Origin: an uncultured Dehalococcoidia bacterium
Lineage (GTDB): Bacteria > Chloroflexota > Dehalococcoidia > Lucifugimonadales > Lucifugimonadaceae
DNA length: 64,000 nucleotides
Direction: 5' to 3'
Assembly: GCA_958295935.1 (NCBI GenBank)
Contig: OY282385.1
Coordinates: forward strand, 1,736,001-1,800,000
Shown: positions 35,735 to 45,266 of the stretch, piece after piece
Position numbering within the stretch: the stretch's first letter is position 1
How the letters are laid out: each line of letters starts with the position of its first letter
Position numbers and translations under genes: made by a program
Notes under the pieces: model-generated
Database searches by the model: none
The model's input: only the letters and a program-made list of their open reading frames with translations
What the model was told of the DNA's origin: nothing

Positions 35735-36685
35735 ATGATCTACCGCACTCTTGGCCGCACCGGCTTGAAAGTTTCACTCCTTGGCTATGGTACCGGCGGG
35801 CCGAGCCAATTTGGAGCGCGTGCCGGAGTTGACCGTGCTGGCAGACAACGCATCATCCGGCGTGCGCTCGACTTGGGCGTAAACCTGTTCGACAGCGCAG
35901 AAGGTTACGGGGCTTCGGAGGAATGGCTGGGCGATGCGCTGGACGGCGTGACACGCGAAATGTACTTCATAGCCACCAAGTGGGGCCCTCCGCTTGGAGA
36001 GCGGGCTGGTAGGCGGGCCGACCTCGCCGGCCTTGCGGAGTCCGTTGAGCGCAGCCTTCGCCGACTCCGCACTGACTACATCGACGTTATGCAGTTCCAC
36101 GGCGTGGCCGAGGCTGACTATGACGCCGTCGTGGACCGGTTCTACCCGACGATGAAGTCACTTCAGCAGCAGGGAAAAGTGCGTTTCATCGGCATTACAT
36201 TTCCGCTCAAGTCGGAACCCCGCCACGAAGGAGCAGTGAAGGCGTTGCGAGAGGGCCCCAAACTGTGGGACACCATCATGCTCAAGTACGGCTTTCTCAA
36301 CCAGCGCGCCGCCAAGGAAGTTTTCCCAATGGCTATTGAGCACGACGTGGGCGTGATCAATATGGCGGCAGTGCGGCTCTCTCTTACACGCCCCGGGCGC
36401 ACTGATGAAGTGGTGGCGCGATTGAAGAGTGAAGCGGTCATACCGCGCGGGGAGTTGCCGGACGAAAAGCCGTTCGACTGGCTGATCCGCGGGGACGTGG
36501 ATTCCGTGATTTCGGCCGGGTACAAGTTCGGAGCGAACCACCCGGCGGTCTCGACGGTCCTGACGGGCACCTCAAGCATCGATCACCTAGAAGCTAATGC
36601 GAAAGCGCTGGAAAAGCCCGCGCTTCCTGCTGAAGACCAAGAACGCTTGGTGCGGCTACTTGGGGATTCCGCCGAGCCGGACTGA
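35735..36685 (+). CDS. Aldo/keto reductase
   Basis: A 316-residue NADPH-dependent oxidoreductase with the AKR TIM barrel. MIYRTLGRTGLKVSLLGYGTGG is the usual opening. The catalytic tetrad is represented by Asp in NLFDSAEGYG, Tyr of that loop, Lys in FIATKWGP and His in VMQFHGV. The C-terminal cofactor segment VLTGTSSIDHLEAN is present. The start is the ATG at 35735; the frame opens earlier but without family similarity. It is divergent from the galactonate-dehydratase-like gene with 118 bases between starts, so shared regulation is plausible. The sugar or aldehyde substrate is unknown. Confidence 0.88.
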   Translation: MIYRTLGRTGLKVSLLGYGTGGPSQFGARAGVDRAGRQRIIRRALDLGVNLFDSAEGYGASEEWLGDALDGVTREMYFIATKWGPPLGERAGRRADLAGLAESVERSLRRLRTDYIDVMQFHGVAEADYDAVVDRFYPTMKSLQQQGKVRFIGITFPLKSEPRHEGAVKALREGPKLWDTIMLKYGFLNQRAAKEVFPMAIEHDVGVINMAAVRLSLTRPGRTDEVVARLKSEAVIPRGELPDEKPFDWLIRGDVDSVISAGYKFGANHPAVSTVLTGTSSIDHLEANAKALEKPALPAEDQERLVRLLGDSAEPD

Positions 36686-36725
36686 GGCATCCGCCGCCTT
36701 GCGGCTCAAGCGTCGGGGCGAATCA

Positions 36726-37628
36726 TCAGGCGGGAAGGTGGCTCATGGCCTGATCCACGATGTCCATCCCGACCCGCTCGGACCACGCCGCCAGCAGCTG
36801 ATTGGTTATAGGCCCCGGCGGATCTTTCCGCAAAGGGTTGCCGTTGATCTTTCCCACTGGCAGTACGCAGTAGCTGGTGGTTGTGAGGAACGCTTCATCG
36901 GCGTTGTACGCGTCGTACGGGGTGAGGGTCTCCTCGGCCGCCGGGATGTCCAGAGTTTCGGCCAGTTCCAGAACAGTGCGGCGGCTGATACCGGCCAGAA
37001 CATTGCGTGCAGTAGCGGTGCGCACCACGCCGTCGGTCACCACAAAGAAGTTGCCGCCGGTGTTTTCCGCGATGTTCCCGTCGAGGTCGAGCAGCACGGC
37101 GTATGCGGCGGGGTCAACCTGCTTTGCCTCGATCTCTGCCATGACCAGGTTCATGCGGCTGATCGTCTTGAGTCGCGCGTCCAGGGCTTGCGGCGGGTCT
37201 CTGCGCGTTGTTGGAAAGACCACGTGTGCTCCTGCGTCATAGAAGCGGGCGTGTGAGGTGAAGTCTATCGGGTACATCCGGATCACTACCGTTGCACCGC
37301 TGGGATCGAGAACCGTGCCGGAACCTCTGGTGATTGTCTGCGTAACCCAGTAGTCGGCGTTGGGAGGCCGCACGAGGTCATTGCGACGGGCCAACTCTTC
37401 GGTTGCCGACTGCATCTCGTCTATCGAGAGACCAGGATCGATACGTACCATGTGGAGGGCCTTGTATAGGCGCTCTAGATGGTCCCTTAGCCGGAACACC
37501 TTGCCCGCAAAGGTGCGCTCGGTGTCGAAAACGGCGTCACCTACTGAAAAGGCGCGGTCGTGTACGGAGATCTTGGCTTCGGAATCGGGGACGTATTCGC
37601 CGTTAACGTACTGCGTCAGCTCCGGCAT
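36726..37628 (-). CDS. Class IV aminotransferase (branched-chain/D-amino-acid type)
   Basis: A 300-residue fold-type IV PLP enzyme. Seen: VHDRAFSVGDAVFDTERTF near the start, the Schiff-base lysine in ARLKTISRMNLVMAEIEA, and the PLP-phosphate region AENTGGNFFVV. This group includes BCAT, D-amino-acid transaminase, ADC lyase and R-amine transaminases. The first-residue pattern (no YxE BCAT signature is clear) does not let me choose among them. It converges on the aldo/keto reductase gene (40 bases between stops). Confidence 0.87.
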   Translation of the reverse strand: MPELTQYVNGEYVPDSEAKISVHDRAFSVGDAVFDTERTFAGKVFRLRDHLERLYKALHMVRIDPGLSIDEMQSATEELARRNDLVRPPNADYWVTQTITRGSGTVLDPSGATVVIRMYPIDFTSHARFYDAGAHVVFPTTRRDPPQALDARLKTISRMNLVMAEIEAKQVDPAAYAVLLDLDGNIAENTGGNFFVVTDGVVRTATARNVLAGISRRTVLELAETLDIPAAEETLTPYDAYNADEAFLTTTSYCVLPVGKINGNPLRKDPPGPITNQLLAAWSERVGMDIVDQAMSHLPA

Positions 37629-37844
37629 TGGCCACCTCTCATACCCGTCAGGTAACGATGCTGCGTGGATTCTAGCCTATGAGATAGCGTGATAACGTCC
37701 ACAAGATCCGCGGCTTGGACGTCATCCCCCAATCCATATCGTGCCTGCTTTAGTGAGCTAGCCGGTGTTGTTGCGAGGCGTCTCCCCGGGCAGCGCGGCA
37801 AGCCCTCCGTCCCGTGCACGGGCAAGGAGCTTACTGGACGCCCG

Positions 37845-39113
37845 CTAAGACGCCGAGGCTTGTATTGCGGCTCGGAGCGGAAGCGCGAGGTCGCCGCGTT
37901 CTTCAACGGAAACATGGCGCAGGCCGAGCCAGGCCGCCATCGATTCCAACTCCACGGCCAGCGCGGCGGAAACCTCCGCCGCGTCTCTCCCCTGCTCGAC
38001 GTAGGCGGCGCGAGCTATCAGCGCGCCGCCGGTTCTGTCCGACTTTAGATCGACTCGCGCCACTAACTCGTCTCCAAGGAGAAAGGGATAGACGTAGTAG
38101 CCGTACTGCCTCCTGGATTTTGGCACGTATATCTCAATGCGGTAGACGAATTGGAAGAGGCGTTCCGTCCGTTCGCGGAACCAGATTAGTGAATCGAAGG
38201 GACTAAGCAGGGCAGAGGCTTCGAGCCTGCGGGGCAACTTGGCGTTGCGATGCAGGTAAGCCTGCTGCTGCCATCCCTCGACGCTCGCTTCGATCAGTTC
38301 GCCGCTCTCTACCAGTTCCAGGAGCCTGGGTCTGGCCTCTTGAGCTTTGATGCGGTGGTAGTCGGCGACGTCCGACAAGGTGGCGACTCCGAGGGCCTGC
38401 GCGGAGAGTTTCAGTAGTTCCCGCTGCGCGTCTTGGCGCGGCGGTTTGCGTAGGTCGAGAATGTCAGGAGGTATTACTCGTTTGGTTAGGTCATAGAGGC
38501 GAACGAAGTTGCCGCGCCTGCTGGCCGCGAGCCGTCCGGTCTGGAACAGCCACTCGAGGGCGATCTTGCCTTTGCTGCGACCCCACCACGCTCCGCTTGC
38601 GTGTCCCGGCTCTCGCAGATCTGAGACGGTTAGCGGGCCCCTCTCTGCCACCTGCTCGTACACCGTCTCTATGAAAGCTCGTTCTTCCTCTATGAGGTTG
38701 CGCAGGCTGGGCCATGGGTTCGCTTCGTCCATGCGGTGGCGCATCAGCGGGTAGCGTTCCACGGGCATGAGCGACGCCATATGTCCCCAGCCCTCGAAGA
38801 GTCTGCGCTTGGCGTAGGCGTACTGGTCGAGTCGCTTGAGGGGGTACGCGCCCAGCCTGGAGAAGGCGGGCATGTAGTGTGTACGGACGGCCACGTTTAC
38901 GGAGTCGAGTTGTACGACTTTCACCTGGCTGAAAAGACGGTCGAAGTGGCGCGCGTCTATGCGCCCTTTGGGCCGCTTACGGGCAAACCCTTGCGTAGCC
39001 AGAGCGATTCGCCTGGCTTCGGGCCGTGATAGCGTGATCTTCAAGGGGAAACGGCTCGTCGCTCCTACAGAATCATCTTCGAGTAGGCGGCAGATATTCT
39101 CGTTCAGGCACAC
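37845..39113 (-). CDS. YcaQ-type winged-helix DNA glycosylase family protein
   Basis: A 422-residue protein of the HTH_42/YcaQ family, whose studied members (YcaQ, AlkX, AlkZ) unhook interstrand DNA crosslinks or remove alkylated bases. The catalytic QxD motif is present as VVQLDSVNV (Gln68, Asp70). Further family signs are YMPAFSRLG, FEGWGHMASLMP, the winged-helix stretch ALEWLFQTGRLAASRRGNF, and LLSPFDSLIWFRERTERLF near 310. The GTG at 39113 gives about 23 extra residues; a TTG at 39044 would give the usual spacing to QxD but has no ribosome-binding site. The role as crosslink repair enzyme is inferred from the family. Confidence 0.85.
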   Translation of the reverse strand: MCLNENICRLLEDDSVGATSRFPLKITLSRPEARRIALATQGFARKRPKGRIDARHFDRLFSQVKVVQLDSVNVAVRTHYMPAFSRLGAYPLKRLDQYAYAKRRLFEGWGHMASLMPVERYPLMRHRMDEANPWPSLRNLIEEERAFIETVYEQVAERGPLTVSDLREPGHASGAWWGRSKGKIALEWLFQTGRLAASRRGNFVRLYDLTKRVIPPDILDLRKPPRQDAQRELLKLSAQALGVATLSDVADYHRIKAQEARPRLLELVESGELIEASVEGWQQQAYLHRNAKLPRRLEASALLSPFDSLIWFRERTERLFQFVYRIEIYVPKSRRQYGYYVYPFLLGDELVARVDLKSDRTGGALIARAAYVEQGRDAAEVSAALAVELESMAAWLGLRHVSVEERGDLALPLRAAIQASAS

Positions 39114-39260
39114 CCTGCGCAGGCCGAAACTGGGCCGGCCTGCGGTGGATCGCGATCCGATCGCTCCGGTGGGTCCCCGTCGTCAGCGCCGGGGATAGAG
39201 GCTAATAGCGCGTTGCGGATTGAAGGCGTTATCCATTCTCGTGGTTGTCTCGGGTGCGGT

Positions 39261-40844
39261 TTACTCTGTCAGTCGCCTGTAGCGGTCCTGGCCTTTTCTG
39301 AAGAGATCCACTACCTCGTCCCGCTGCTGGTCGGTGATGAACTTCCCGTCTGCCAGCAGCCAAGAGATGGAATCCTCTATTTCTTGAACGATCAAAGCGG
39401 CTGACTCTCGTCTTTCGGCTGTGGAGAACCCGCCTGTGTCAACGTATACAGGGCTGGTATGTGCCCATACGGCATGATCGAAGCTGTCTCGTGAGTCGCT
39501 GCCGAGTCGGGCGGCTATCCAACCGTCCCCTTGCGCCGTCACTTCACATTCGAGCGAACCTTTGACTGACCCCTGTGGAAAGTCTTCCGAGTGAACGGTT
39601 TTTCCGTTAGAAATGACTTCGACCTTGTGAATGGGGTAGTGCGAAGTCCAGTTGACGATAACCGAGACGGTTTCGCCCCTTTCAACCTGCACCGTGTCGC
39701 CTATAGATGCTCCGCCTGCGCTGAGGTCGAGCATCGGGCCGTTTGTGATGAAAGTTTTACCGTCCCGCAGCGCCTGGAACCAACTGGCGGGATCAAATTC
39801 CGGTTGTGTCTTTGTGTATACGCGGTTTCCTGAGCACAGAAACCAGTCTGATCCGGTGGAGGCCGGCAGTTTGACGCCGCAATCGAGTAGCCGGTACCAG
39901 GCGTCGTAGGCGAGGTCTTCCCAATAGACGTCCCAGAGGCTCAGGGCGTCCACTTTTCCAAGTATCGCGGCCACGGAGCACTCGATCCCGTGCCCGTTGT
40001 GACACCAAATGACGATGCCTCCCTGCCGGTGGGTGTCGTCGCAGGCGTAACTGATAGGCGGGTATTCGGGCGCGAAATCATCGACGAGCAGCCCCCTTCC
40101 GGCCGGCTCCACCACGTTCCGCAGGTTTAGCAACATGACGTGGCCGAAGCCGTATACGTGGTCGCTTCCCATGTAGTGGCGGGTCTCCTCGCCGCACTCC
40201 ACGTAGTGCCTGGCATCGGTGAAGTCTTGGAGGACGCCGGGCGCGTACTTGTTGCTTGCGTACTTGAGGTCCCACCGCTTGACGTAGCTAAGGGCAGTCA
40301 CTCGCAAGTCTTCCACGCGTGAGTCGTAGAGGATCCGACGGTCGGGGTCGTCTTCGAATTCCTTGTAGTGGAGATGCAGGTTCCCGGGGTGCCATCCTTG
40401 GGCTGCCGGGTTGCACCATCGTCGGAGTTCGACGTCTATGACCGTTTCGCCGGGTTCGTCGAAGTCAATAGTACGCCGCCATGGGGTGTACTCGGTTCCC
40501 CGTTCGACCGTGACTTGTACCCGGCCTCTGGGGACTATGATGCTGAACTCGCCGTCGGAGTAGAAGAAAGCCTGGCCGGTACCTATCTTCCACATTGCGC
40601 CTGTCGGCGCCGGCTGATCGCCCAAGGCCCCGAGGACCTGTACGCGGGCCTGGACCTTCTCGCGGCTGTACGCGTCGATGATCCTTCCGGTTAGCCTGTA
40701 TGCTCCGGAGCGGTAGTGTCTGAGGGGGTTTATGGATTCGATCTTATGGTCCTCGGTTATTCGGCCAAGGCTGTTGGTCCGTACACTTGCCGGTTGGGGC
40801 GGGAGATGGTCTGCATTCAGGATCGAGACGTGTATCTTATCCAT
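39261..40844 (-). CDS. CehA/McbA-family metallohydrolase (PHP superfamily)
   Basis: A 527-residue protein. The N-terminal 150 residues look like a carboxypeptidase-regulatory-like beta domain (GRIIDAYSREKVQARVQV). The PHP-type hydrolase then begins with GNLHLHYKEFEDDP, whose two His are metal ligands. IVIWCHNGHG and STGSDWFLC are further ligand motifs. Named members hydrolyse carbamates such as carbaryl, but most homologues have unknown substrates. No signal peptide is evident. Divergent from the ABC binding-protein gene across about 200 bases. Confidence 0.82.
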   Translation of the reverse strand: MDKIHVSILNADHLPPQPASVRTNSLGRITEDHKIESINPLRHYRSGAYRLTGRIIDAYSREKVQARVQVLGALGDQPAPTGAMWKIGTGQAFFYSDGEFSIIVPRGRVQVTVERGTEYTPWRRTIDFDEPGETVIDVELRRWCNPAAQGWHPGNLHLHYKEFEDDPDRRILYDSRVEDLRVTALSYVKRWDLKYASNKYAPGVLQDFTDARHYVECGEETRHYMGSDHVYGFGHVMLLNLRNVVEPAGRGLLVDDFAPEYPPISYACDDTHRQGGIVIWCHNGHGIECSVAAILGKVDALSLWDVYWEDLAYDAWYRLLDCGVKLPASTGSDWFLCSGNRVYTKTQPEFDPASWFQALRDGKTFITNGPMLDLSAGGASIGDTVQVERGETVSVIVNWTSHYPIHKVEVISNGKTVHSEDFPQGSVKGSLECEVTAQGDGWIAARLGSDSRDSFDHAVWAHTSPVYVDTGGFSTAERRESAALIVQEIEDSISWLLADGKFITDQQRDEVVDLFRKGQDRYRRLTE

Positions 40845-41047
40845 GTCCCTGGGCTACGACAACGACAATTGGGGCCGCCTTCTGCCTCTGCTCTGCCGTC
40901 GTCATATCGGTATCCGCTTTCGTCGGATGGGCGGGCTGTTGGATTGCGAAGAATCTGCGCGGTTGTTAAGGTGCAACGGTCCCGGGGTGATTTTTGGCCT
41001 CGGCAGTGCACTCTGTTCGGCTGTGCCGTATCGGGGAGGTATTTCTG

Positions 41048-42952
41048 ATGTATACGAAGCGATATTCTTTGATGGCGGTATGGTTGCTTTCCGTCGTCGT
41101 CTTGGTTGCCGTGGCATGTGGGGGATCGGCTCCCGCGGAGAAGGTTGTGGAGACGGTGATCGTTGAGAGGGTGGTGCCTGGGGAGACGGTTGTGGAGACG
41201 GTTGTCGTTGAGCGGGTGGTGCCTGGGAGCACGGTCGTGGAGACGGTTGTCGTTGAGAGAGTGGTGCCTGGGGAGACGGTTGTGGAGACGGTTGTCGTTG
41301 AGCGGGTGGTGCCTGGGGACACGGTTGTGGACAAGGTTGTGGAGACTGTAATTGTCGAGAAGCAGGTAGTCGCTACGGTTATCGTTCCGCGCGAAAAGCT
41401 GGTTGTTGCGACTCCAACTCCCGTCGGGCAGGTACCTGAGGCGGGGGGAACGATCAGATGGGCGTTGTCGAACAACGTCTCTACGCTGGACGTGCTCAAG
41501 ACGACGTCGCAGCCTGAGATAGGCGCTCTGCACAGCCAGGAGCGTCTGTTTGATTTCGACTCGGACCTTGTTCCGCGGCCCACTCTGGTGGAAACGTGGT
41601 CGACCACTACCGACGGCCTCACGTGGACGTTCAAGCTGCGGGAGGGGATTACCTTCAACGGGCCGGTTGAGGGACGTCCGTTCACTTCGGAACATGCCAT
41701 GGGGTCTTGGCGAAGGTGGATCCAGCGCGACAACTTTGGGAAGATTCTCAACGGGTTCATCGAATCCATAGAGACGCCCGACGACCTGACCTTCGTGGTG
41801 ACTCTAAATGAGCCGACAGGATTGCTCTTGGACGGCTTTGCTCGTATCGGGGGCTACTCACCGTTCATGATGCCCCCCGAGATGTACGACGTGGCCCCGG
41901 CGGATGCGCCTGGAAACGGGGACATGGATACATTCGGCGGCACCGGCCCGTACCAGTTGACCCTGTGGCGTCCTGGAGACCGTCTGCTATTCGTCAAGTG
42001 GTCGGACTACAAGTCTCCGTCTGCGCCATCCTCCTATCTGTCCGGTAGGAAACACGCTTACGCAGACGTGCTCGAGGCGGTCGTGGTGCCTGAGGAGGCT
42101 TCTCGTATCGCCGCCCTGGAGACGGGGCAGGTGGATTGGATCGGGCCAGTGTCTGGGGATCAGAAGGCGCGGCTTCAGGCGAATCCCGCGCTGAACGTCT
42201 TCGTCGACAGAAGCGGCGCGGTGCGGATCGGGGCGTGGCCGAATCACCTGAAGGGGCCGTTCAGCGATGCCCGGGTGAGGCGTGCGCTCCTGATGGCTTT
42301 TCCAAAGGACGATGCTCTGCTCGCGACCAGCGGAGACGCTGACCTGCACCGGCAGTGCGGATCGCTCATGATCTGCGAGACCCGGTGGGGCGGCATCCGC
42401 ACGCCCGGCGATGAGGTGTACTACAACCCGCCGGACCTCGAAGGAGCGAAGCGGCTGATAGCGGACGCTGGTTACACGGGGGCAACGGTAACGCTGCTCA
42501 CCCGAACCGGTTCGGCGCCATCGGCTCTTGTCACGCGGGAGGTGGCCGAGGACCTTGGATTCGACGTCGATTACCAGCACGTTGACGCTGCGACCTACTC
42601 GGAGAGGCGGGCTGACCCGGACCGGTTCGACCTGTTCTTTACGGGCGGGCCAGTTTCATGGGGCGGTATCAGTCCGTTGCTGAACAGCACTTTGGCGAAA
42701 GATGCTTACTGGAACAAGTACCAGGATCCATCGGGAAACTTCTCGCGTATGCTCGCCGAATTCGCCCGAGCGTCCAGGGAACGGCAGGACGAACTGATCG
42801 TGGAGATGCAGAAGCAGTTTTATGAAGACTTGCAGTACATCCCGTTCGGCGAGGTGCTGTCACTCTATGCCCAGAGCAAGAAGCTGCGCGGTGTGGAGAT
42901 ACGGCTGATCGGCACCCACAGCAGTTTCGTGAACGCCTGGAAGGAGAGGTAG
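41048..42952 (+). CDS. Peptide/nickel-type ABC transporter substrate-binding lipoprotein with repeat stalk
   Basis: A 634-residue family 5 extracellular solute-binding protein. A signal peptide ends in the lipobox VAVAC (Cys24). Residues 33-92 are four 15-residue repeats of the form VVETVVVERVVPGET, followed by more Val/Glu-rich sequence to about 120 and a short PTP linker. The binding domain starts at about 131 (EAGGTIRWALSNNVSTLD). It carries GLTWTFKLREGITF, family hallmark, and a normal C-terminus. The repeats probably form an extended stalk that lifts the domain from the membrane. The ATG at 41048 has GGGAGGT upstream. The ligand is unknown; oligopeptides, glycosides or sugars are all bound by this family. 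Confidence 0.9.
   Translation: MYTKRYSLMAVWLLSVVVLVAVACGGSAPAEKVVETVIVERVVPGETVVETVVVERVVPGSTVVETVVVERVVPGETVVETVVVERVVPGDTVVDKVVETVIVEKQVVATVIVPREKLVVATPTPVGQVPEAGGTIRWALSNNVSTLDVLKTTSQPEIGALHSQERLFDFDSDLVPRPTLVETWSTTTDGLTWTFKLREGITFNGPVEGRPFTSEHAMGSWRRWIQRDNFGKILNGFIESIETPDDLTFVVTLNEPTGLLLDGFARIGGYSPFMMPPEMYDVAPADAPGNGDMDTFGGTGPYQLTLWRPGDRLLFVKWSDYKSPSAPSSYLSGRKHAYADVLEAVVVPEEASRIAALETGQVDWIGPVSGDQKARLQANPALNVFVDRSGAVRIGAWPNHLKGPFSDARVRRALLMAFPKDDALLATSGDADLHRQCGSLMICETRWGGIRTPGDEVYYNPPDLEGAKRLIADAGYTGATVTLLTRTGSAPSALVTREVAEDLGFDVDYQHVDAATYSERRADPDRFDLFFTGGPVSWGGISPLLNSTLAKDAYWNKYQDPSGNFSRMLAEFARASRERQDELIVEMQKQFYEDLQYIPFGEVLSLYAQSKKLRGVEIRLIGTHSSFVNAWKER
41144..41323 (+). repeat. Four 45-bp coding repeats in the binding-protein stalk
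   Basis: Units start at 41144, 41189, 41234 and 41279, each encoding 15 residues. Units 2 and 4 share nearly all bases through GACGGTTGTCGTTGAGCGGG, which points to duplication of a two-unit block or gene conversion. Confidence 0.85.
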
Positions 42953-43272
42953 TGTCGGCAGAGTCCGCGGACTGCCCAGGTTCTGTGGATGGTTTCAACC
43001 AACGGCGCCGGACCCGCCCACGCCACTTCTGGCGGGCCGGCGCTCGTCGGTTCATGCCGTGTTGCCATTTGCTCTACGTTTATAGATCGTGAACCGGAGA
43101 GGTAGCTCGGCTGGATCCCGGCGGTTGATCGAGGGCCCGGTTTCGATGGTTTTCGTGCGGCGGCCTGAGAGCGCATCTCGCCGCCCGTTCACCCTCTGAC
43201 CCCTGCACAGGTAGACGTCGGCTCCGCCCTCCTCCGTCGGGGGGGAAGGCTTGCTGAACACCCTCCAAAGAG
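42953..43272. other. Gap between binding-protein and permease genes, with palindrome
   Basis: No gene is supported. AGTCCGCGGACT (42962-42973) is a perfect 12-bp palindrome inside GGCAG...CTGCC (42957-42976), 5 bases after the stop codon. It may reduce read-through or stabilise the upstream mRNA so that the binding protein is made in excess over the permeases. The remaining bases show nothing notable. Confidence 0.45.
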
Positions 43273-44214
43273 ATGATCAGCTACATTTTCCGGCGAACGC
43301 TGGTCAGCATTCCGGTCGTTCTTGTCGTCGCGATTCTCACGTTCTCGATAACTTACATTGCGCCGGGCAACGCGGCTTTTGCTATTGCGGGTGACGAGGC
43401 GACGCCTGAAGACATAGAACAGATAACCGAAGAGCTGGGTCTCAACCGACCCTTCCTCGTCCAATTCGGGTCATGGTTCGGGGGGATCTTCCGGGGCGAT
43501 TTTGGGCGGTCTCTCTTCTCGGGGCACACGGTGACTGAACTGATATCCAATCGGATAGAGCCGACGGTCACTCTGACCATTCTGGGCCTTTTGCTGTCAT
43601 TGCTGATTGGTCTTCCTATGGGGGTGGTGGCCGGGTGGAAGGCTCACAGCTGGCTGGATCGGGTAATCATGTTTCTGTCCGTTCTGGGTTTTTCGGTTCC
43701 CGCGTTCTGGCTTGGCTTCATGCTGATCCTCATGTTTGCAGTAGGATTGAGGTGGTTTCCGGCGATAGGGTACGTGAGCGTCTTCGATAGCATCCCTTTG
43801 TTTTTCAGGAGCATGACTCTGCCCGCTCTGAGCGTGGCCGTATCCGGCGCGGCGATAATAGCCAGGATGACTCGTTCCAGCATGTTGGAGGTGCTGAACG
43901 AGGACTACATAAGGACGGCCCGAGCCAAGGGTCTGTTGGAGAAGGCGATTCTTTTCAGGCACTCACTGAAAGCCGCGGCGCTGCCCGTGGCGACGATTGT
44001 CGGGCTGCTTCTGGCGGGGTTGCTGACGGGGGTGGTGGTCACTGAGACGGTGTTCACCATTCCCGGGCTGGGCCGTCTGGCCGCGGATGCGGTGGTGCGC
44101 CGCGACATTCCGGTGTTGCAGGCGGTGGTGCTGGTCATGGGCGGGGTCATCGTGTTTACGAACCTGGCGACGGACGTGGTGTACGCGTGGCTGGATCCGC
44201 GGGTCAGGTATTGA
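43273..44214 (+). CDS. ABC transporter permease, DppB type
   Basis: A 313-residue inner-membrane subunit of a peptide/nickel-type importer. Six membrane segments are visible, starting with RTLVSIPVVLVVAILTFSITY, followed by the external loop rich in acidic residues (EDIEQITEELGLNRP), typical of DppB. The ATPase-contacting EAA loop is at about 210-230 (IRTARAKGLLEKAILFRHSLKAA, written in part). The ATG at 43273 follows AAAGAG. It ends one base before the GTG of the second permease, so the two are co-translated. Confidence 0.92.
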   Translation: MISYIFRRTLVSIPVVLVVAILTFSITYIAPGNAAFAIAGDEATPEDIEQITEELGLNRPFLVQFGSWFGGIFRGDFGRSLFSGHTVTELISNRIEPTVTLTILGLLLSLLIGLPMGVVAGWKAHSWLDRVIMFLSVLGFSVPAFWLGFMLILMFAVGLRWFPAIGYVSVFDSIPLFFRSMTLPALSVAVSGAAIIARMTRSSMLEVLNEDYIRTARAKGLLEKAILFRHSLKAAALPVATIVGLLLAGLLTGVVVTETVFTIPGLGRLAADAVVRRDIPVLQAVVLVMGGVIVFTNLATDVVYAWLDPRVRY

Positions 44215-44215
44215 C

Positions 44216-45109
44216 GTGACCATTTTTGCAGTCCGGATGAGGCCGAGCGGAGGGTATGCCCTCAAGCGGAGGTTGCGCAGCTCTGCGAGGGTCGTTACGT
44301 ACAACCCGAACCTGAGCATCGGCCTGCTGATACTTGGCTTCGCCGGGGTAGTGGCCATCCTTGCACCGTTTATAGACCGTTTCGACCCGCTTCGGCTTGC
44401 TGTCGAGCAGCGTCTAACTGCGCCGGGCTGGGAACACTGGTTCGGTACGGACAGTTTTGGAAGGGATCTTTACTCGCGCACCGTTCACGGGGCCAGGCTT
44501 TCGTTGCTAATCGGAGCAAGCGTAGTGGCGGCGGTGACCATATCGGGAGAGTTGCTCGGTCTGATTGCGGGTTACGACCGGCGTATGGACTCCGTGATCA
44601 TGCGAATCGTGGACGGGGTGATGGCGTTTCCGGGGTTGCTGCTGGCACTGGCTTTGATAGCAATGTTGGGGTCAAGCGTACAGAACGTCATCATTGCGAT
44701 TTCCGTCAGCGCGGCGCCCTCTATCACCCGTGTGGTGCGCAGCACGGTACTAAGTTTGCGTGAGCGGCCATTCGTTGAATCTGCGCGGGCGATAGGAGCG
44801 CCCACCTGGCGTATTCTGTTCGTGCATATCGCGCCGAATACACTTGGGCCGGTCACGATTCAGGCGACTTTTCTGTTTGCCGTGGCGATGCTGACGGAGG
44901 CCGGGTTGAGTTTCATAGGTGCGGGAGTGCCGGATTACGTGCCGAGTTGGGGCAACATCATCAGCGTCGGGCGGAATCACCTCTACACTGCTCCCTGGAT
45001 CGTGGTGATACCGGGCGTGTTTCTCACGCTGACCGTACTCGCCGCGAACCTCACCGGCGACGGACTTCGGGACATGTTAGACCCGCGGCTCAGGGGGACG
45101 CGTTCCTGA
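44216..45109 (+). CDS. ABC transporter permease, DppC type
   Basis: A 297-residue partner permease. A cytoplasmic N-terminus of about 30 basic residues precedes helix 1 (LSIGLLILGFAGVVAILAPF). The DppC landmarks HWFGTDSFGRDLYSR and the EAA loop ESARAIGAPTWRILFVHIAP are present. The GTG at 44216 has CAGG upstream and sits directly after the stop of the first permease; an ATG at 44237 is possible. The frame extends upstream to 44087 only as an overlap. No ATP-binding subunit gene follows in the window, so this importer must borrow one encoded elsewhere. Confidence 0.92.
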   Translation: MTIFAVRMRPSGGYALKRRLRSSARVVTYNPNLSIGLLILGFAGVVAILAPFIDRFDPLRLAVEQRLTAPGWEHWFGTDSFGRDLYSRTVHGARLSLLIGASVVAAVTISGELLGLIAGYDRRMDSVIMRIVDGVMAFPGLLLALALIAMLGSSVQNVIIAISVSAAPSITRVVRSTVLSLRERPFVESARAIGAPTWRILFVHIAPNTLGPVTIQATFLFAVAMLTEAGLSFIGAGVPDYVPSWGNIISVGRNHLYTAPWIVVIPGVFLTLTVLAANLTGDGLRDMLDPRLRGTRS

Positions 45110-45266
45110 TTTCGGGCACAGGCAACGGCCAACCGGATGTTCAAGCGGGTCGCGCAACGCGCAGATACGCTATCTTAGCGGCTGCGGAAAGGACTTTGAG
45201 AACTGGGCTCGGGCTTTGAAGAGGTCCGGCGCCGCAGGACAAATTAGCAGGAAGAGGAGCCGGACC

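Noticed and set aside
44087-44215. Upstream extension of the second permease gene
   Set aside because: The extra residues are Arg/Cys/Trp-rich and overlap the first permease in another frame; the GTG at 44216 is the sensible start.
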